DNA of 64,000 nucleotides, from the NCBI RefSeq assembly GCF_030124145.1, contig NZ_JASKMS010000019.1:104943-168942 (forward strand), read 5' to 3'. Each line of letters opens with the position of its first letter. Within the stretch, counting starts at the first letter, position 1. Positions 50,337 through 59,019 of the stretch are shown piece after piece. Source of the DNA: Streptomyces sp. 378. GTDB taxonomy: Bacteria; Actinomycetota; Actinomycetes; Streptomycetales; Streptomycetaceae. A program made the position numbers and the translations under genes. The notes beneath the pieces were generated by a model. It did no database searches. It saw nothing but the letters and a program-made list of their open reading frames with translations, and was not told the origin of the DNA.

Positions 50337-52010
50337 ATGCGACTCGTCATGAACGAACCGGCCGAGAGGATGGACCGCCCCTACGCACGCCGCTGGTGGG
50401 CGCTCCTCGTGCTCTGCCTCAGCCTGCTGATCATCGTGATGGCGAACACCGCCCTCACCGTCGCCGCGCCCGCCATGACCGAGGACCTCGGGCTGTCCAG
50501 CGCCGACCTGCAGTGGGTGATCGACGGCTACACCGTCCCCTACGCCGCGCTGATGCTGCTGCTCGGCGCGATAGGCGACAAGTACAGCCGCCGGGGCGCG
50601 CTCGTGCTCGGGCTGGTCGTGTTCGCGGGCGGCTCCGTCTTCGGCTTCCTCGCCGACAGCTCCACAACGGTCATCGCCGCACGGGCCGTGATGGGCGTCG
50701 GCGCCGCGATGATCATGCCCGCCACGCTGTCCCTGCTCGCCGCGACCTTCCCGCGCGCCGAACGGGCCAAGGCCATCACCCTGTGGACCGCCACGGCCGG
50801 GCTCGCCATCGCCGCCGGGCCGCTGGTCGCCGGGGCGCTGCTGGAGGACCACGGATGGTCCTCGACGTTCCTCATCAACGTCCCCGTCGCGGTTCTGGCC
50901 CTCGTCGGCGCCCTCGTCCTCGTACCGCCGTCCCAGGCCGCCGACCGCGGGCGCATCGACTACGGCGGCGGACTGCTGTCGGTGGTGTGGATCGCCGCGC
51001 TGGTCTACATGATCATCGAGGGTCCGCACTTCGGCTGGGGCGTCAAGGCCGTCACGGCGGCGGTCGTCGCCGGCGCCGGGCTCGTCGCCTTCGTCCTGTG
51101 GGAACTGCGCCACCCCCGCCCGCTCCTCGACGTCCGCCGCTTCACGGACCGCGGCTTCGCCGGCTCCAACCTCGCCGTCGCCCTGTTCTTCCTCGCGGTC
51201 TTCGGGGCCTTCTACTACCTGACGCAGCACCTCCAGTTCGTCCTCGGCTACGACGCCCTGGACACGGGGCTGCGCATGCTGCCGCTGGCGGGCGCCGTGT
51301 TCCTCGGGGCGGCCCTCACCGGCTTCCTCACGCCCCGGGTCGGCATGAAGTGGACCGTCACGGCCGGCATGGTCGGCGGCACGGCCGCCCTGGCGCTGCT
51401 CACCCGGGTCGACGCCGGTTCGTCGTACGGCGACTTCGTCGCGCCCCTCGTCGTCCTCGGCCTCTCCATCGGGCTCGCGCTCTCGCCCTGCACGGACGCG
51501 ATCATGGGGGCGTTCCCGGAGTCCGAGCTGGGCGTCGGCGGCGCCGTGAACGACACGTCGCTGGAGCTCGGTGGTTCGCTGGGCATCGCCATCCTGGGCT
51601 CGCTGCTGGCGACGTCGTACTCCGGGCACCTCTCCGACGCGACGGCCGGCAGCAAGCTCCCCGCCTCCTCCCTGGCCACGGCCCAGGACTCCGTCGGGGC
51701 CGGGTACGCCGTCGCCCACGGCATCGGCGACAAGGCCCGGCAGCTCGCCGAGCGGGCCGCGCACACCAGCGACCCCCAGCAGGCGGAGCGGCTCCGGTCG
51801 CAGGCCGACCAACTGGGCGGGGGCGCGCGGCAGATGGCCGACGCGGTCGGGTCCGCGTTCTCCGACGCGGTCGCGCACACCAGCCTGATCGGGGCGGTGA
51901 TCCTGGGCGCCGGCACGGTGGTGGTGGCGCTGCTGCTGCCCGGCAGGGCGAAGCCGGTGGACGAACCCGCCGGGGAGGACAAGGAACTGGAGTCGGCCGG
52001 GGCCCGCTAG
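50337..52010 (+). CDS. MFS drug exporter, DHA2 (14-helix) family
   Basis: The 557-residue protein has about 14 hydrophobic helices and the DHA2 motifs: LQWVIDGYTVPYAALML, the loop DKYSRRGALVLGL, and SLLAATFPRAERAKAI in the first half. A hydrophilic loop of about 75 residues (LSDATAGSKLPASSL...) precedes the last helix. It exports drugs or metabolites by proton antiport. The start is the ATG at 50337 behind gaggaagg. The divergent TetR gene and triple operators indicate inducible expression. Confidence 0.93.
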   Translation: MRLVMNEPAERMDRPYARRWWALLVLCLSLLIIVMANTALTVAAPAMTEDLGLSSADLQWVIDGYTVPYAALMLLLGAIGDKYSRRGALVLGLVVFAGGSVFGFLADSSTTVIAARAVMGVGAAMIMPATLSLLAATFPRAERAKAITLWTATAGLAIAAGPLVAGALLEDHGWSSTFLINVPVAVLALVGALVLVPPSQAADRGRIDYGGGLLSVVWIAALVYMIIEGPHFGWGVKAVTAAVVAGAGLVAFVLWELRHPRPLLDVRRFTDRGFAGSNLAVALFFLAVFGAFYYLTQHLQFVLGYDALDTGLRMLPLAGAVFLGAALTGFLTPRVGMKWTVTAGMVGGTAALALLTRVDAGSSYGDFVAPLVVLGLSIGLALSPCTDAIMGAFPESELGVGGAVNDTSLELGGSLGIAILGSLLATSYSGHLSDATAGSKLPASSLATAQDSVGAGYAVAHGIGDKARQLAERAAHTSDPQQAERLRSQADQLGGGARQMADAVGSAFSDAVAHTSLIGAVILGAGTVVVALLLPGRAKPVDEPAGEDKELESAGAR

Positions 52011-52430
52011 GACGCGGGGAGCACGCCGGGCGACACCGGCCCGACAGGACCCTTGACCCTTCGACCATCCCCCCGGACCGGTCGCGAGTGCGGCGCCACC
52101 GCCGACGGGCTGCCAGGCGTCCCGTTCGTCCCCGGCCCGGGGCGACTGCGTCGTCCCGCCTGCCCGGCGACATCCGGCGACGTCCGGCGGCGCCGGAGGC
52201 GGGCGCGGGGCGGGGTGGGCGGTGCGGTGGTGGGGTGCTCTTCTGCGGCGTCGGGCGGTGCTGAGGCGGGGGCTGGGTGTGCTGTTGGGTGGCGGTGCGG
52301 TTCGGGGACTCTTCCGCGAAGGTCGGGTGGTGCCGGGGCGCTCTTCCGTGGTGTCCGGCGTGCCGGATGCGGGCAACGGACGCGGCCGGGGTCGGCGGTG
52401 TTCGGGTGGGCGGCGTGACGGTGGGGGCCC
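52011..52430. other. Intergenic region between convergent genes
   Basis: About 420 very GC-rich bases separate the exporter and aldo/keto reductase stops. I see short similar strings (ctcttctgcgg, ctcttccgcga, ctcttccgtgg) but no supported gene and no strong single terminator. Open frames here on both strands are by-products of base composition. Confidence 0.4.
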
Positions 52431-53330
52431 CTAGGGGCGGCCCGGTCCTGTCACCTCGTCCAGGCGGGCCCTCTCCTCCTCGGTGAGCAGCAGGTCCGCG
52501 GCGGCCGCCGAGTCCCTGATCGTCCGCGGCCGGCTCGCCCCCGGGATCGGGACGACCGCCGGGGACCGGGCCAGCAGCCAGGCCAGGGCGACCTGTTGGG
52601 GACTGACCTCGCGCTCCGCCGCCACCGCGTGGAACGCGCCGAAGCGCTCGGCCCCCTCCGTGCGCGACGGCCCATCCAGGGAGCTGCGGGCCAGCCCGCC
52701 CAGCGGGCTCCACGGCAGGAACGCCAGCCCCAGCTCCGCGCACAGCCGCAGCTCCGGCTCGCTGTCCCGGACGGCGGGCGAGTACCGGTTCTGCACCGAC
52801 ACCAGCCGGTCGCCCAGGATCGCGCGGGCCCGGCGGATCTGGTCCGCGTCCGCGTTGGACACCCCGGCCAGCCGGATCGTGCCCGCGTCGAGCAGGTCGC
52901 GCAGCGCACCGACCGACTCCTCGAAGGGCACGGCAGGGTCGGGCTTGTGCAGCTGGTAGAGGCCGATCGCCTCCACGCCCAGCCGCTTGCGCGACGCCTC
53001 GGCGGCGGCCTTGAGGTGCCGGGGATGGCCGTTCACCGTCCAGTCGCCGCCCGCCGGGCGTCCGCGGCCGCCCTTCGTCGCCACCAGGACGTCGGAGGTG
53101 TCACCGCCCCAGGCGGCCAGCGCGCGGGCCACCAGACGTTCGTTGTGGCCGGGCTCCGCGCCCGGCAGATGGTACGAGTCGGCCGTGTCCAGCAGGGTCA
53201 CGCCCGCGTCCAGTGCCGCGTGCACGGTGGCCAGGGCGCGTTCCTCGTCCGGCCGTCCCTCGATGGACAGCGGCATCGCGCCCAGCCCGACCGCGCTCAT
53301 CCGCAGCCCGCCGAGAGTCCTGTAGCGCAC
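52431..53330 (-). CDS. Aldo/keto reductase
   Basis: The 299-residue NADPH-dependent (alpha/beta)8-barrel reductase shows DTADSYHLPG (catalytic Asp and Tyr), the conserved Lys in VATKGGRG, the His in YQLHKPDP, and the cofactor-binding C-terminal PIPGASRPRTI. The GTG at 53330 begins one base after the stop of the upstream epimerase gene, so they are cotranscribed. The substrate is unknown. Confidence 0.9.
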   Translation of the reverse strand: MRYRTLGGLRMSAVGLGAMPLSIEGRPDEERALATVHAALDAGVTLLDTADSYHLPGAEPGHNERLVARALAAWGGDTSDVLVATKGGRGRPAGGDWTVNGHPRHLKAAAEASRKRLGVEAIGLYQLHKPDPAVPFEESVGALRDLLDAGTIRLAGVSNADADQIRRARAILGDRLVSVQNRYSPAVRDSEPELRLCAELGLAFLPWSPLGGLARSSLDGPSRTEGAERFGAFHAVAAEREVSPQQVALAWLLARSPAVVPIPGASRPRTIRDSAAAADLLLTEEERARLDEVTGPGRP

Positions 53331-53331
53331 G

Positions 53332-54249
53332 TCAGGCGCCCTTTCCGAGCGTCTCGGCGACGGCACGCGGCAGCCACCGCCGGGCATCGGTGAAGGTGAA
53401 GCCCAGCCCGGCCGCCCGGGCGTTGTCCATGCCGTAGGAGCGGCGGAAGGAGAACGGCGAGACCTCGCCGACCTCGACGTGCCGGAACTCGGCCCGGCCG
53501 CCCGGGACATGAGCGGCCACCGCCGCGCACAGCTCCTCGGTGCTCAGAGTCCCGGAGGAGGCGGCGTTCACCGGCCCGGTGAAGTCCTCGCCCGTCGCCC
53601 AGGTCAGGAAGCGGGCGATCTCCTCGACGTGCACATAGGTGGCCGGCCGGTTCACCGTCGGCACGGCGATCGGTTCGCCGGTGCGTATCCGCTCGGCGTA
53701 GTGGGCCAGCCTGCCCGTGAAGTCGTCGTCCCCGCCCAGCACATGGGCCACTCGCACCACCGTGGACTCGAACCCCGGCCCGGCCGCGAGGACCGCCTCG
53801 GCCTGCCGCTTGCCCTCCCCGTAGTGCGCCTCCGCGAAGGCGGGGTCGTCCCAGGGCAGGTCCGCGTCGACGCCGACGCTGGCCGGGTCGACGGCCTCCT
53901 CGCGCACGAGGGTGGGGGAGTCCTCGTACTCGTACACCTCGACCGTCGACGTCATCACATAGCGGCGGGTACGGCCGGTGAAGACGCGGCGGGCGATCGC
54001 GGCCTGGCGCGGGGTGTAGCAGACCTGGTCGACGACGACGTCGAAGACCCGGGAGCCGAGCGCGCCGGTCAGCGACTTCTCGTCGTCGCGGTCGGCGAGC
54101 AGGTGCTCCACCCCGGCGGGCGACGGGGAGGACCCCCGGTTCAGCACGGTGACGCGGTGGCCCGCGGCGCGCAGTCGTGCGATCAGACGCTTTCCGACGT
54201 AACGGTTTCCGCCGATGACCAGGACATCCAGGGGCTTTTCCATGGCCAT
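53332..54249 (-). CDS. NAD-dependent epimerase/dehydratase-family protein
   Basis: This 305-residue extended short-chain dehydrogenase has the Rossmann motif VIGGNRYVGKRL near residue 10. A lysine lies in EGKRQAEAVL, but the usual YxxxK catalytic pair is atypical (HYGEGKRQ), so it may act as an atypical reductase or a chloroplast RNA-binding-like SDR. The ATG at 54249 follows gggag; a second ATG two codons later is possible. It is divergent from an lrp-type gene and precedes the aldo/keto reductase gene. Confidence 0.85.
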   Translation of the reverse strand: MAMEKPLDVLVIGGNRYVGKRLIARLRAAGHRVTVLNRGSSPSPAGVEHLLADRDDEKSLTGALGSRVFDVVVDQVCYTPRQAAIARRVFTGRTRRYVMTSTVEVYEYEDSPTLVREEAVDPASVGVDADLPWDDPAFAEAHYGEGKRQAEAVLAAGPGFESTVVRVAHVLGGDDDFTGRLAHYAERIRTGEPIAVPTVNRPATYVHVEEIARFLTWATGEDFTGPVNAASSGTLSTEELCAAVAAHVPGGRAEFRHVEVGEVSPFSFRRSYGMDNARAAGLGFTFTDARRWLPRAVAETLGKGA

Positions 54250-54288
54250 AATTCTCCCGGCGTACATCCACGCCCTGAAGGGGGAACC

Positions 54289-54798
54289 ATGGGAGTTCAG
54301 GCCGCCGCGCCGAAAGAACCACGGCATCCGCGCAGTGCCGCCGACGAAACATCGGTGGCCTTCGACGCGCTGGACCGGCAGATCCTCCAACTGCTCCAGA
54401 CCGACGGCCGCATCAAGCTCAGCGAGCTGGGCCGCCGGGTCCGGCTCAGCCCCGCGGCCGTCACCGAGCGGGTGCGGCGGCTGGAGGCGGCGGGTGTGAT
54501 CAGCGGCTACGGCGCCCACGTCGTGCCGGCCCGGCTCGGCTACGGCATCCAGGCGTTCATCCGGGTCGACCCGCACGGCGGCTACACCCTCAAGCACCCC
54601 AGGACGCTGGAGCTGATCGAGCGTTCCGAGATCACCGAGGTGCACCACGTGGTGGGGGAGGACTGCTGGATCCTCAAGGTCGCCGTCCGGGACACCGTCC
54701 ACCTGGAGGAGATCCTGGAGGGCGTCTCCGCGCTGGGCCGCACCACGACGTCGATCGTGCTGACGTCCCCGGTGGAGCGCAAACCGCTGTTGCCTTGA
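54289..54798 (+). CDS. Lrp/AsnC-family transcriptional regulator
   Basis: The 169-residue protein has an Lrp-type HTH (LDRQILQLLQTDGRIKLSEL, then RLSPAAVTERVRRLEAAGVI) and a C-terminal RAM ligand/oligomerisation domain containing VHHVVGEDCWILKVAV. Such regulators respond to amino acids. The ATG at 54289 follows gaaggggga. It is divergent from the epimerase/aldo-keto reductase operon, its most likely target. Its stop overlaps the MerR-type dyad. Confidence 0.92.
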   Translation: MGVQAAAPKEPRHPRSAADETSVAFDALDRQILQLLQTDGRIKLSELGRRVRLSPAAVTERVRRLEAAGVISGYGAHVVPARLGYGIQAFIRVDPHGGYTLKHPRTLELIERSEITEVHHVVGEDCWILKVAVRDTVHLEEILEGVSALGRTTTSIVLTSPVERKPLLP

Positions 54799-54812
54799 CG
54801 CCGGGGTCAAGG
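54793..54812 (+). promoter_or_regulatory. MerR-type dyad operator/promoter
   Basis: CCTTGAC (54793-54799) and GTCAAGG (54806-54812) form a perfect 7-bp dyad around a 6-base centre, 15 bases upstream of the merR ATG. TTGAC inside it would be the -35. This is the form of operators bound by MerR activators, here probably autoregulation. Confidence 0.55.
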
Positions 54813-54827
54813 ATTACTTTCAGGGTC

Positions 54828-55241
54828 ATGCGAATCGGCGAGCTGGCCGCACGGGCCGGGACCACGACGCGGACGCTGCGGTACTACGAGTCACGGGGGC
54901 TGCTGCCCGCGCGGCGCACGGGCAACGGATACCGGGTCTACGACGAGAGCGATCTGCGGCTGCTGCGGCAGATCAGGACGTTGCAGGACTTCGGGTTCGA
55001 CCTGGAGGAGACGCGGCCCTTCGTGGAGTGTCTGCGCGCCGGACACCCCGAGGGCGACTCGTGTCCGGCGTCGCTCGCGGTCTACCGGCGCAAGCTGGAT
55101 GAGCTCGACTCGCTCATCGGCCAGCTGAGTTCTGTGCGGGAGACGGTCGCGCGGCAGTTGGCCCGGGCCGAGCTGGCCGCCGAGGCGGAGGTTCCGGGCG
55201 GTCCGGAACCTGTGTGCGAGCTGGGAGGGGACCCATGGTGA
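54828..55241 (+). CDS. MerR-family transcriptional regulator
   Basis: The 137-residue protein has the MerR HTH and wing (MRIGELAARAGTTTRTLRYY, then GNGYRVYDESDLRLLRQI), a dimerisation helix, and cysteines in FVECLRAG, GDSCPAS and near the end (VCEL) that could bind metal or sense redox. It overlaps the thioredoxin gene by 7 bases, so the pair is one operon. Redox or metal stress is the likely signal. Confidence 0.92.
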   Translation: MRIGELAARAGTTTRTLRYYESRGLLPARRTGNGYRVYDESDLRLLRQIRTLQDFGFDLEETRPFVECLRAGHPEGDSCPASLAVYRRKLDELDSLIGQLSSVRETVARQLARAELAAEAEVPGGPEPVCELGGDPW

Positions 55242-55561
55242 CTCAGGTGACCGATGTGACGGACGCGGACTTCGAGGCGGAGGTGCTCGGCGCGGAGCTG
55301 CCGGTGCTGGTGGAGTTCACCGCCGACTGGTGCCCGCCGTGCCGGCAGATGGGCCCGGTGCTCAAGGCCCTCGCCCGCGAGGAGGGCGACCGGCTGAAGG
55401 TCGTGCAGCTGGACGTGGACTCCAACCCGGAGACGACCCAGGCCTACAAGGTGCTGTCCATGCCGACGTTCATGGTGTTCCGCGGCGGTGAGCCCGCGAA
55501 GTCGATGGTCGGCGCTCGGCCCAAGCGGCGGCTGCTGGAGGAGCTCGCCGACGTGCTGTGA
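55235..55561 (+). CDS. trxA: Thioredoxin
   Basis: The 108-residue protein is a single thioredoxin domain with the active site ADWCPPCRQMGP (the common form is WCGPC) and cis-Pro loop SMPTFMVF. It reduces protein disulfides with electrons from thioredoxin reductase. The ATG at 55235 overlaps the merR stop; a GTG one codon later fits the gggagggg site as well. Cotranscription with a MerR protein suggests stress-induced rather than housekeeping expression. Confidence 0.92.
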   Translation: MVTQVTDVTDADFEAEVLGAELPVLVEFTADWCPPCRQMGPVLKALAREEGDRLKVVQLDVDSNPETTQAYKVLSMPTFMVFRGGEPAKSMVGARPKRRLLEELADVL

Positions 55562-55588
55562 AGACCGCCCCGTATGCGCCCGACATGA

Positions 55589-55627
55589 GGAAATCCCCCG
55601 AGCAAATTGCGCTCGGGGGATTTCCTT
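55589..55627. terminator. Long perfect hairpin after trxA
   Basis: A perfect 16-bp stem (55589-55604 with 55612-55627) with a 7-base loop is followed by a T-rich stretch to about 55645. This is a classical intrinsic terminator for merR-trxA. It also covers the putative -35 of the next gene, so it might double as an operator. Confidence 0.8.
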
Positions 55628-55637
55628 GCGTATATTT
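55608..55637 (+). promoter_or_regulatory. Putative promoter of the helD-like gene
   Basis: TTGCGC (55608-55613) and TATATT (55632-55637) are 18 bases apart and the region is unusually AT-rich. The -35 lies in the loop and right arm of the preceding hairpin. It would start transcription about 70 bases before the helD-like gene. Confidence 0.5.
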
Positions 55638-55645
55638 GTTTGTTC

Positions 55646-55672
55646 GTGCCTTCAAGTTGATCGAAGGCACGG
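55646..55672 (+). promoter_or_regulatory. Leader hairpin of the helD-like gene
   Basis: A perfect 9-bp stem (CGTGCCTTC at 55646-55654 with its complement at 55664-55672) and a 9-base loop lies just downstream of the putative promoter. It would form at the 5' end of the message or act as a DNA operator. Confidence 0.45.
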
Positions 55673-55712
55673 TGAAGTTCAGTGAGCACAGTATATCCGG
55701 GCGGGAGTGGAA

Positions 55713-57974
55713 TTGTCAAACACCGAATTTCCGGACGATGAATTGCGCCAGGAACAGGAATTCATCGACGGGTTGTACGCGCGCGTGGACGCGCTGCGCG
55801 GCGACGCCGAGACCTCCGTCACGGACGCCCTCGCGCAGGGCAACACCCCCATGCAGGCCAGACTCGAGCGGGACATCCTGGTGGCCGAGCGCTCCGGGCT
55901 GCTCGCCGCGCTGAACGCGGTCGACGGCTCCCTGTGCTTCGGCCGGATCGACCTCACCTCGGGCGTCACCCACCACATCGGCCGGATCGGGCTGCGCACC
56001 GACGACGCCGAGCGCACCCCCGTCCTGATCGACTGGCGCGCCGACGTCGCCCGGCCCTTCTACCTGGCCACCGGCCACACCCCGATGGGCCTCAGGCGCC
56101 GGCGGCACATCGCCACCGACGGCCGCAGGGTCACCCAGCTGCACGACGAACTCCTCGACCTCGGCGACCGGACCCGCACCGGCCACGAGGACCCGACGGG
56201 CGACGCCGTCCTGCTGGCCGCCCTCGACTCCGCGCGCACCGGCCGCATGAGCGACATCGTGCAGACCATCCAGGCCGACCAGGACCGCATCATCCGCGCC
56301 CCGCATCGCGGCATCCTGGTGGTGGAGGGCGGCCCGGGCACCGGCAAGACGGCCGTCGCCCTGCACCGTGCCGCCTACCTGCTCTACGAGCACCGGGAAC
56401 TGCTCGCCAAGCGGGCGGTGCTGATCGTCGGGCCCAACCCGGCGTTCCTCGGCTACATCGGCGAGGTGCTGCCCTCCCTCGGCGAGACCGGCGTGCTCCT
56501 CGCGACCGTCGGCGAGCTGTACCCCGGCGTGAAGGCGACCGCCACCGACACGCCCGAGGCGGCCGCCGTGAAGGGCCGCGCCGACATGGCCGACGTGCTC
56601 GCCGAGGTCGTCCGCAGCCGGCAGGCGCTGCCCGACCCGGTGATCGCCATCGAGCACGACCGCGAGGTCCTCATGCTCGACGACGGCCTGGTGGGCGTCG
56701 CGCGCGACCGCGCCCGCGCTGCGAAGCTGCCGCACAACGCCGCCCGGGAGCACTTCGAGGGGCACATCCTCAACGCCCTCACCGACCTGTACGCCGAACG
56801 GATCGGCACCGACCCCTTCGACGGGTCCAGCCTGCTCGACCCCAGCGACATCACCCAGATCCGCGACGACCTCGCCGAGAACCCCGAAGTGTGGTCCGCC
56901 ATCGACCGGTTGTGGCCGGTGCTCACTCCGCAACGGCTCGTGGCCGACTTCCTCGCCGCCCCGGAGGAGTTCCTGCCCCCCGAGGACGCCGACGCGGTAC
57001 GGCGCCCCGTGACCCGGCGCTGGACGGTGGCGGACGTGCCGCTGCTCGACGAGGCCGCCGAGCTCCTCGGCGACGACGACCGGCTCGCCCGCGAGCGCGC
57101 CCAGCGCGAGCGGGAGCAGCAGATCGCCTATGCGCAGGGCGTGCTGGAGGTGTCGTACGCGTCCCGTACCTACGAGTTCGAGGACAAGGAGGAGGGCGAC
57201 CCCGAGAGCTCCGAGGTGCTGTCCGCGCACGACATCATCGACGCCGAGCGGTTCGCCGAACGGCACGAGGAGGACGACCACCGCAGCGCCGCCGAGCGGG
57301 CCGCCGCCGACCGCACCTGGGCGTTCGGGCACATCATCGTCGACGAGGCGCAGGAACTGTCGCCGATGGCCTGGCGGCTGCTGATGCGGCGCAGCCCGAC
57401 CCGCTCGATGACACTGGTCGGCGACCCGGCGCAGACCGCGGAGGCGGCCGGGGTCGGCTCCTGGTCGGACATCCTCTCCCCGTACGTGGAGGACCGCTGG
57501 GAGCACACCCGCCTGGGCGTCAACTACCGCACCCCGGCCGAGATCATGGACGTCGCGGCGGCCGTGGTGCGCGCCGAGCACCCCGGGTTCGAACCGCCCG
57601 GCTCCGTCCGCTCCACGGGCGTACGCCCCTGGGCCCGCGCCACCGACGACCTTCCGGGCGCCGTCGCCAAGGCGGTCGAGGAGCTCACCCCGGCCGAGGG
57701 GCGGCTGGCGGTGATCGCGCCGCGCGACCTGCACCGCTCCGTCGCGGCCCGGCTGGACGGCGTCACGGCGGGCGCGGAACCCGACCTCACCCGGACCGTC
57801 GTCCTGCTCGACCCGCGCCAGGCCAAGGGGCTGGAGTTCGACTCCGTCCTCGTGGCCGAGCCCGGCCGGTACGGCACCAGCGATCTGTACGTGGCCCTGA
57901 CCCGGGCCACCCAGCGGCTGGGCGTGCTGCACACCGGGGAACTGCCGAAGGCCCTGGCGGAGGCCTTCGGGTAG
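55713..57974 (+). CDS. helR: HelD/HelR-like RNA polymerase-associated ATPase
   Basis: HelD-type UvrD-like motors insert into RNA polymerase channels, remove stalled or drug-bound polymerase and recycle it; actinobacterial HelR gives rifamycin tolerance. This 753-residue protein has the helical N-terminal arm (ELRQEQEFIDGLYARVDALR), the class hallmark LCFGRIDL with HHIGRIGL and LIDWRADVARPFYLAT, Walker A GGPGTGKT near residue 207, IIVDEAQELS, GVNYRTPAEI, AKGLEFDSVLV and VALTRATQRLGV. A TTG at 55713 spaces best from gggag; a GTG two codons earlier is possible. Calling it HelR rather than HelD in general is an inference from lineage. Confidence 0.88.
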   Translation: MSNTEFPDDELRQEQEFIDGLYARVDALRGDAETSVTDALAQGNTPMQARLERDILVAERSGLLAALNAVDGSLCFGRIDLTSGVTHHIGRIGLRTDDAERTPVLIDWRADVARPFYLATGHTPMGLRRRRHIATDGRRVTQLHDELLDLGDRTRTGHEDPTGDAVLLAALDSARTGRMSDIVQTIQADQDRIIRAPHRGILVVEGGPGTGKTAVALHRAAYLLYEHRELLAKRAVLIVGPNPAFLGYIGEVLPSLGETGVLLATVGELYPGVKATATDTPEAAAVKGRADMADVLAEVVRSRQALPDPVIAIEHDREVLMLDDGLVGVARDRARAAKLPHNAAREHFEGHILNALTDLYAERIGTDPFDGSSLLDPSDITQIRDDLAENPEVWSAIDRLWPVLTPQRLVADFLAAPEEFLPPEDADAVRRPVTRRWTVADVPLLDEAAELLGDDDRLARERAQREREQQIAYAQGVLEVSYASRTYEFEDKEEGDPESSEVLSAHDIIDAERFAERHEEDDHRSAAERAAADRTWAFGHIIVDEAQELSPMAWRLLMRRSPTRSMTLVGDPAQTAEAAGVGSWSDILSPYVEDRWEHTRLGVNYRTPAEIMDVAAAVVRAEHPGFEPPGSVRSTGVRPWARATDDLPGAVAKAVEELTPAEGRLAVIAPRDLHRSVAARLDGVTAGAEPDLTRTVVLLDPRQAKGLEFDSVLVAEPGRYGTSDLYVALTRATQRLGVLHTGELPKALAEAFG

Positions 57975-57980
57975 CGAAGC

Positions 57981-58019
57981 GGCCCCGTACCCGCCCCCTC
58001 CGGCCGGGTGCGGGGCCGT
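57981..58019. terminator. Bidirectional terminator after the helD-like gene
   Basis: A 14-bp stem with one mismatched pair (57981-57994 with 58006-58019) and an 11-base loop lies between convergent stops. Confidence 0.7.
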
Positions 58020-58430
58020 CTACCGCAGCAGCGACCTCGGATCACGCAGGGCGTGCCACAGCCCGGTGGCGAGCGGTACGACGGTCAGGGCGAAGAACAC
58101 CCAGAACAGGAACTCGGCCCCGGGGGTGAGCTCGTAGACGGTGCCGTCCTCCCACTCGCAGTAGGCCCGCGGCGGAAACGGGGTGGAGACTCCCGATACC
58201 TGTCCGTCCCCGATGACCCCCTCCTGGTACGGCTCCCTGGGGCAGGGGGCGGTCTCCGGGAAGAGGAAGGGGTCGTCCGCCGCCATGATGAACAGCCAGG
58301 TGACCGCGGTGAGCGGCACCGCCCAGAACACCGACGTCCTCACCCACAGCGGCAGCAGCGGATGCGTCAGCAGCCCCCGCAAGGCGACCCAGCCGACGAC
58401 CAGCCCGGCGAAGAGGGGCAGCAGCGTCAT
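58020..58430 (-). CDS. Small membrane protein with Cys-containing outer loop (paralogue B)
   Basis: The 136-residue protein has helices near residues 2-18, 28-48 and 105-128. Between the second and third is a loop of some 50 residues with two cysteines (TAPCPREP and YCEWEDGTVYEL) that could form a disulfide outside. The ATG at 58430 overlaps the stop of the upstream paralogue by 4 bases. The function is unknown. Confidence 0.7.
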   Translation of the reverse strand: MTLLPLFAGLVVGWVALRGLLTHPLLPLWVRTSVFWAVPLTAVTWLFIMAADDPFLFPETAPCPREPYQEGVIGDGQVSGVSTPFPPRAYCEWEDGTVYELTPGAEFLFWVFFALTVVPLATGLWHALRDPRSLLR

Positions 58431-58891
58431 GACGTCACGGCCGCCTTGCGGGCCCGCAGCTCGCTCGCGTAGCCCGCGCCGATGACGAACAGCGCGGCGG
58501 ACAGGGCGAGGGACGCGCTCGCCCCGTTCATCCACACGTAGTCCGGATCGCTGGAGTAGACGGAGCCGTCCTCGCGGACGCAGTCGAAACGCAGCGGCAG
58601 GAACGAGGACCGGTGGTGGCTCAGGCCCTCCATCGTGGCCGGGTCGAAGCCGTCGCGGCAGGCCGGGGCGGGCATCGAGTTCGCGCCGTCACCGAAGGCG
58701 TGCTCCGACATCAGCACGGTGGAGGCCCCCAGCGAGTACACGGCCGCCGCCGCCCACGCGGCCGCTCCCGCCGCACGGCGCATCAGATGCACCGGCCACG
58801 GCTGGGGCCGCCCGGGCAACGCCATCGCGACGACACCCGCCGCGGCGACGAGCGCGCCGACGGCACAGGCCGCGGAGACACCGAAGCCCAT
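58427..58891 (-). CDS. Small membrane protein with Cys-containing outer loop (paralogue A)
   Basis: This protein has about 154 residues from the ATG at 58891 (MGFGVSAACAVG); a GTG 20 codons earlier is possible and neither has a clear ribosome binding site. It has helices near 2-25, 42-62 and 125-145 and an outer loop with PACRDGFD and FDCVREDGSVYSS. The C...C-x-x-EDG-S/T-VY pattern matches the downstream gene, so the two are diverged duplicates. The function is unknown. Confidence 0.65.
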   Translation of the reverse strand: MGFGVSAACAVGALVAAAGVVAMALPGRPQPWPVHLMRRAAGAAAWAAAAVYSLGASTVLMSEHAFGDGANSMPAPACRDGFDPATMEGLSHHRSSFLPLRFDCVREDGSVYSSDPDYVWMNGASASLALSAALFVIGAGYASELRARKAAVTS

Positions 58892-58964
58892 CAGCACGGC
58901 GGGATCTGCGAGGTGAACGGGACGGCACGCATCCGGACACCACACCAGCACCCGACCGGACAGG

Positions 58965-58994
58965 CTGTGACGGAGGCCATACCTCCGGTCACAG
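58965..58994. terminator. Hairpin between glgB and the small membrane genes
   Basis: CTGTGACGGAGG (58965-58976) pairs with CCTCCGGTCACAG (58982-58994) with a single bulged base. It follows the glgB stop by 26 bases and precedes the membrane-protein genes on the same strand. Confidence 0.55.
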
Positions 58995-59019
58995 CCCTGT
59001 CACAAGAGCCCCGGACCAC

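Noticed and set aside
52427..52438. CCCCTAGGGG palindrome like that at 27208
   Set aside because: It overlaps the stop codon of the aldo/keto reductase gene, is single, and is at a convergent 3' end, so it is probably chance.
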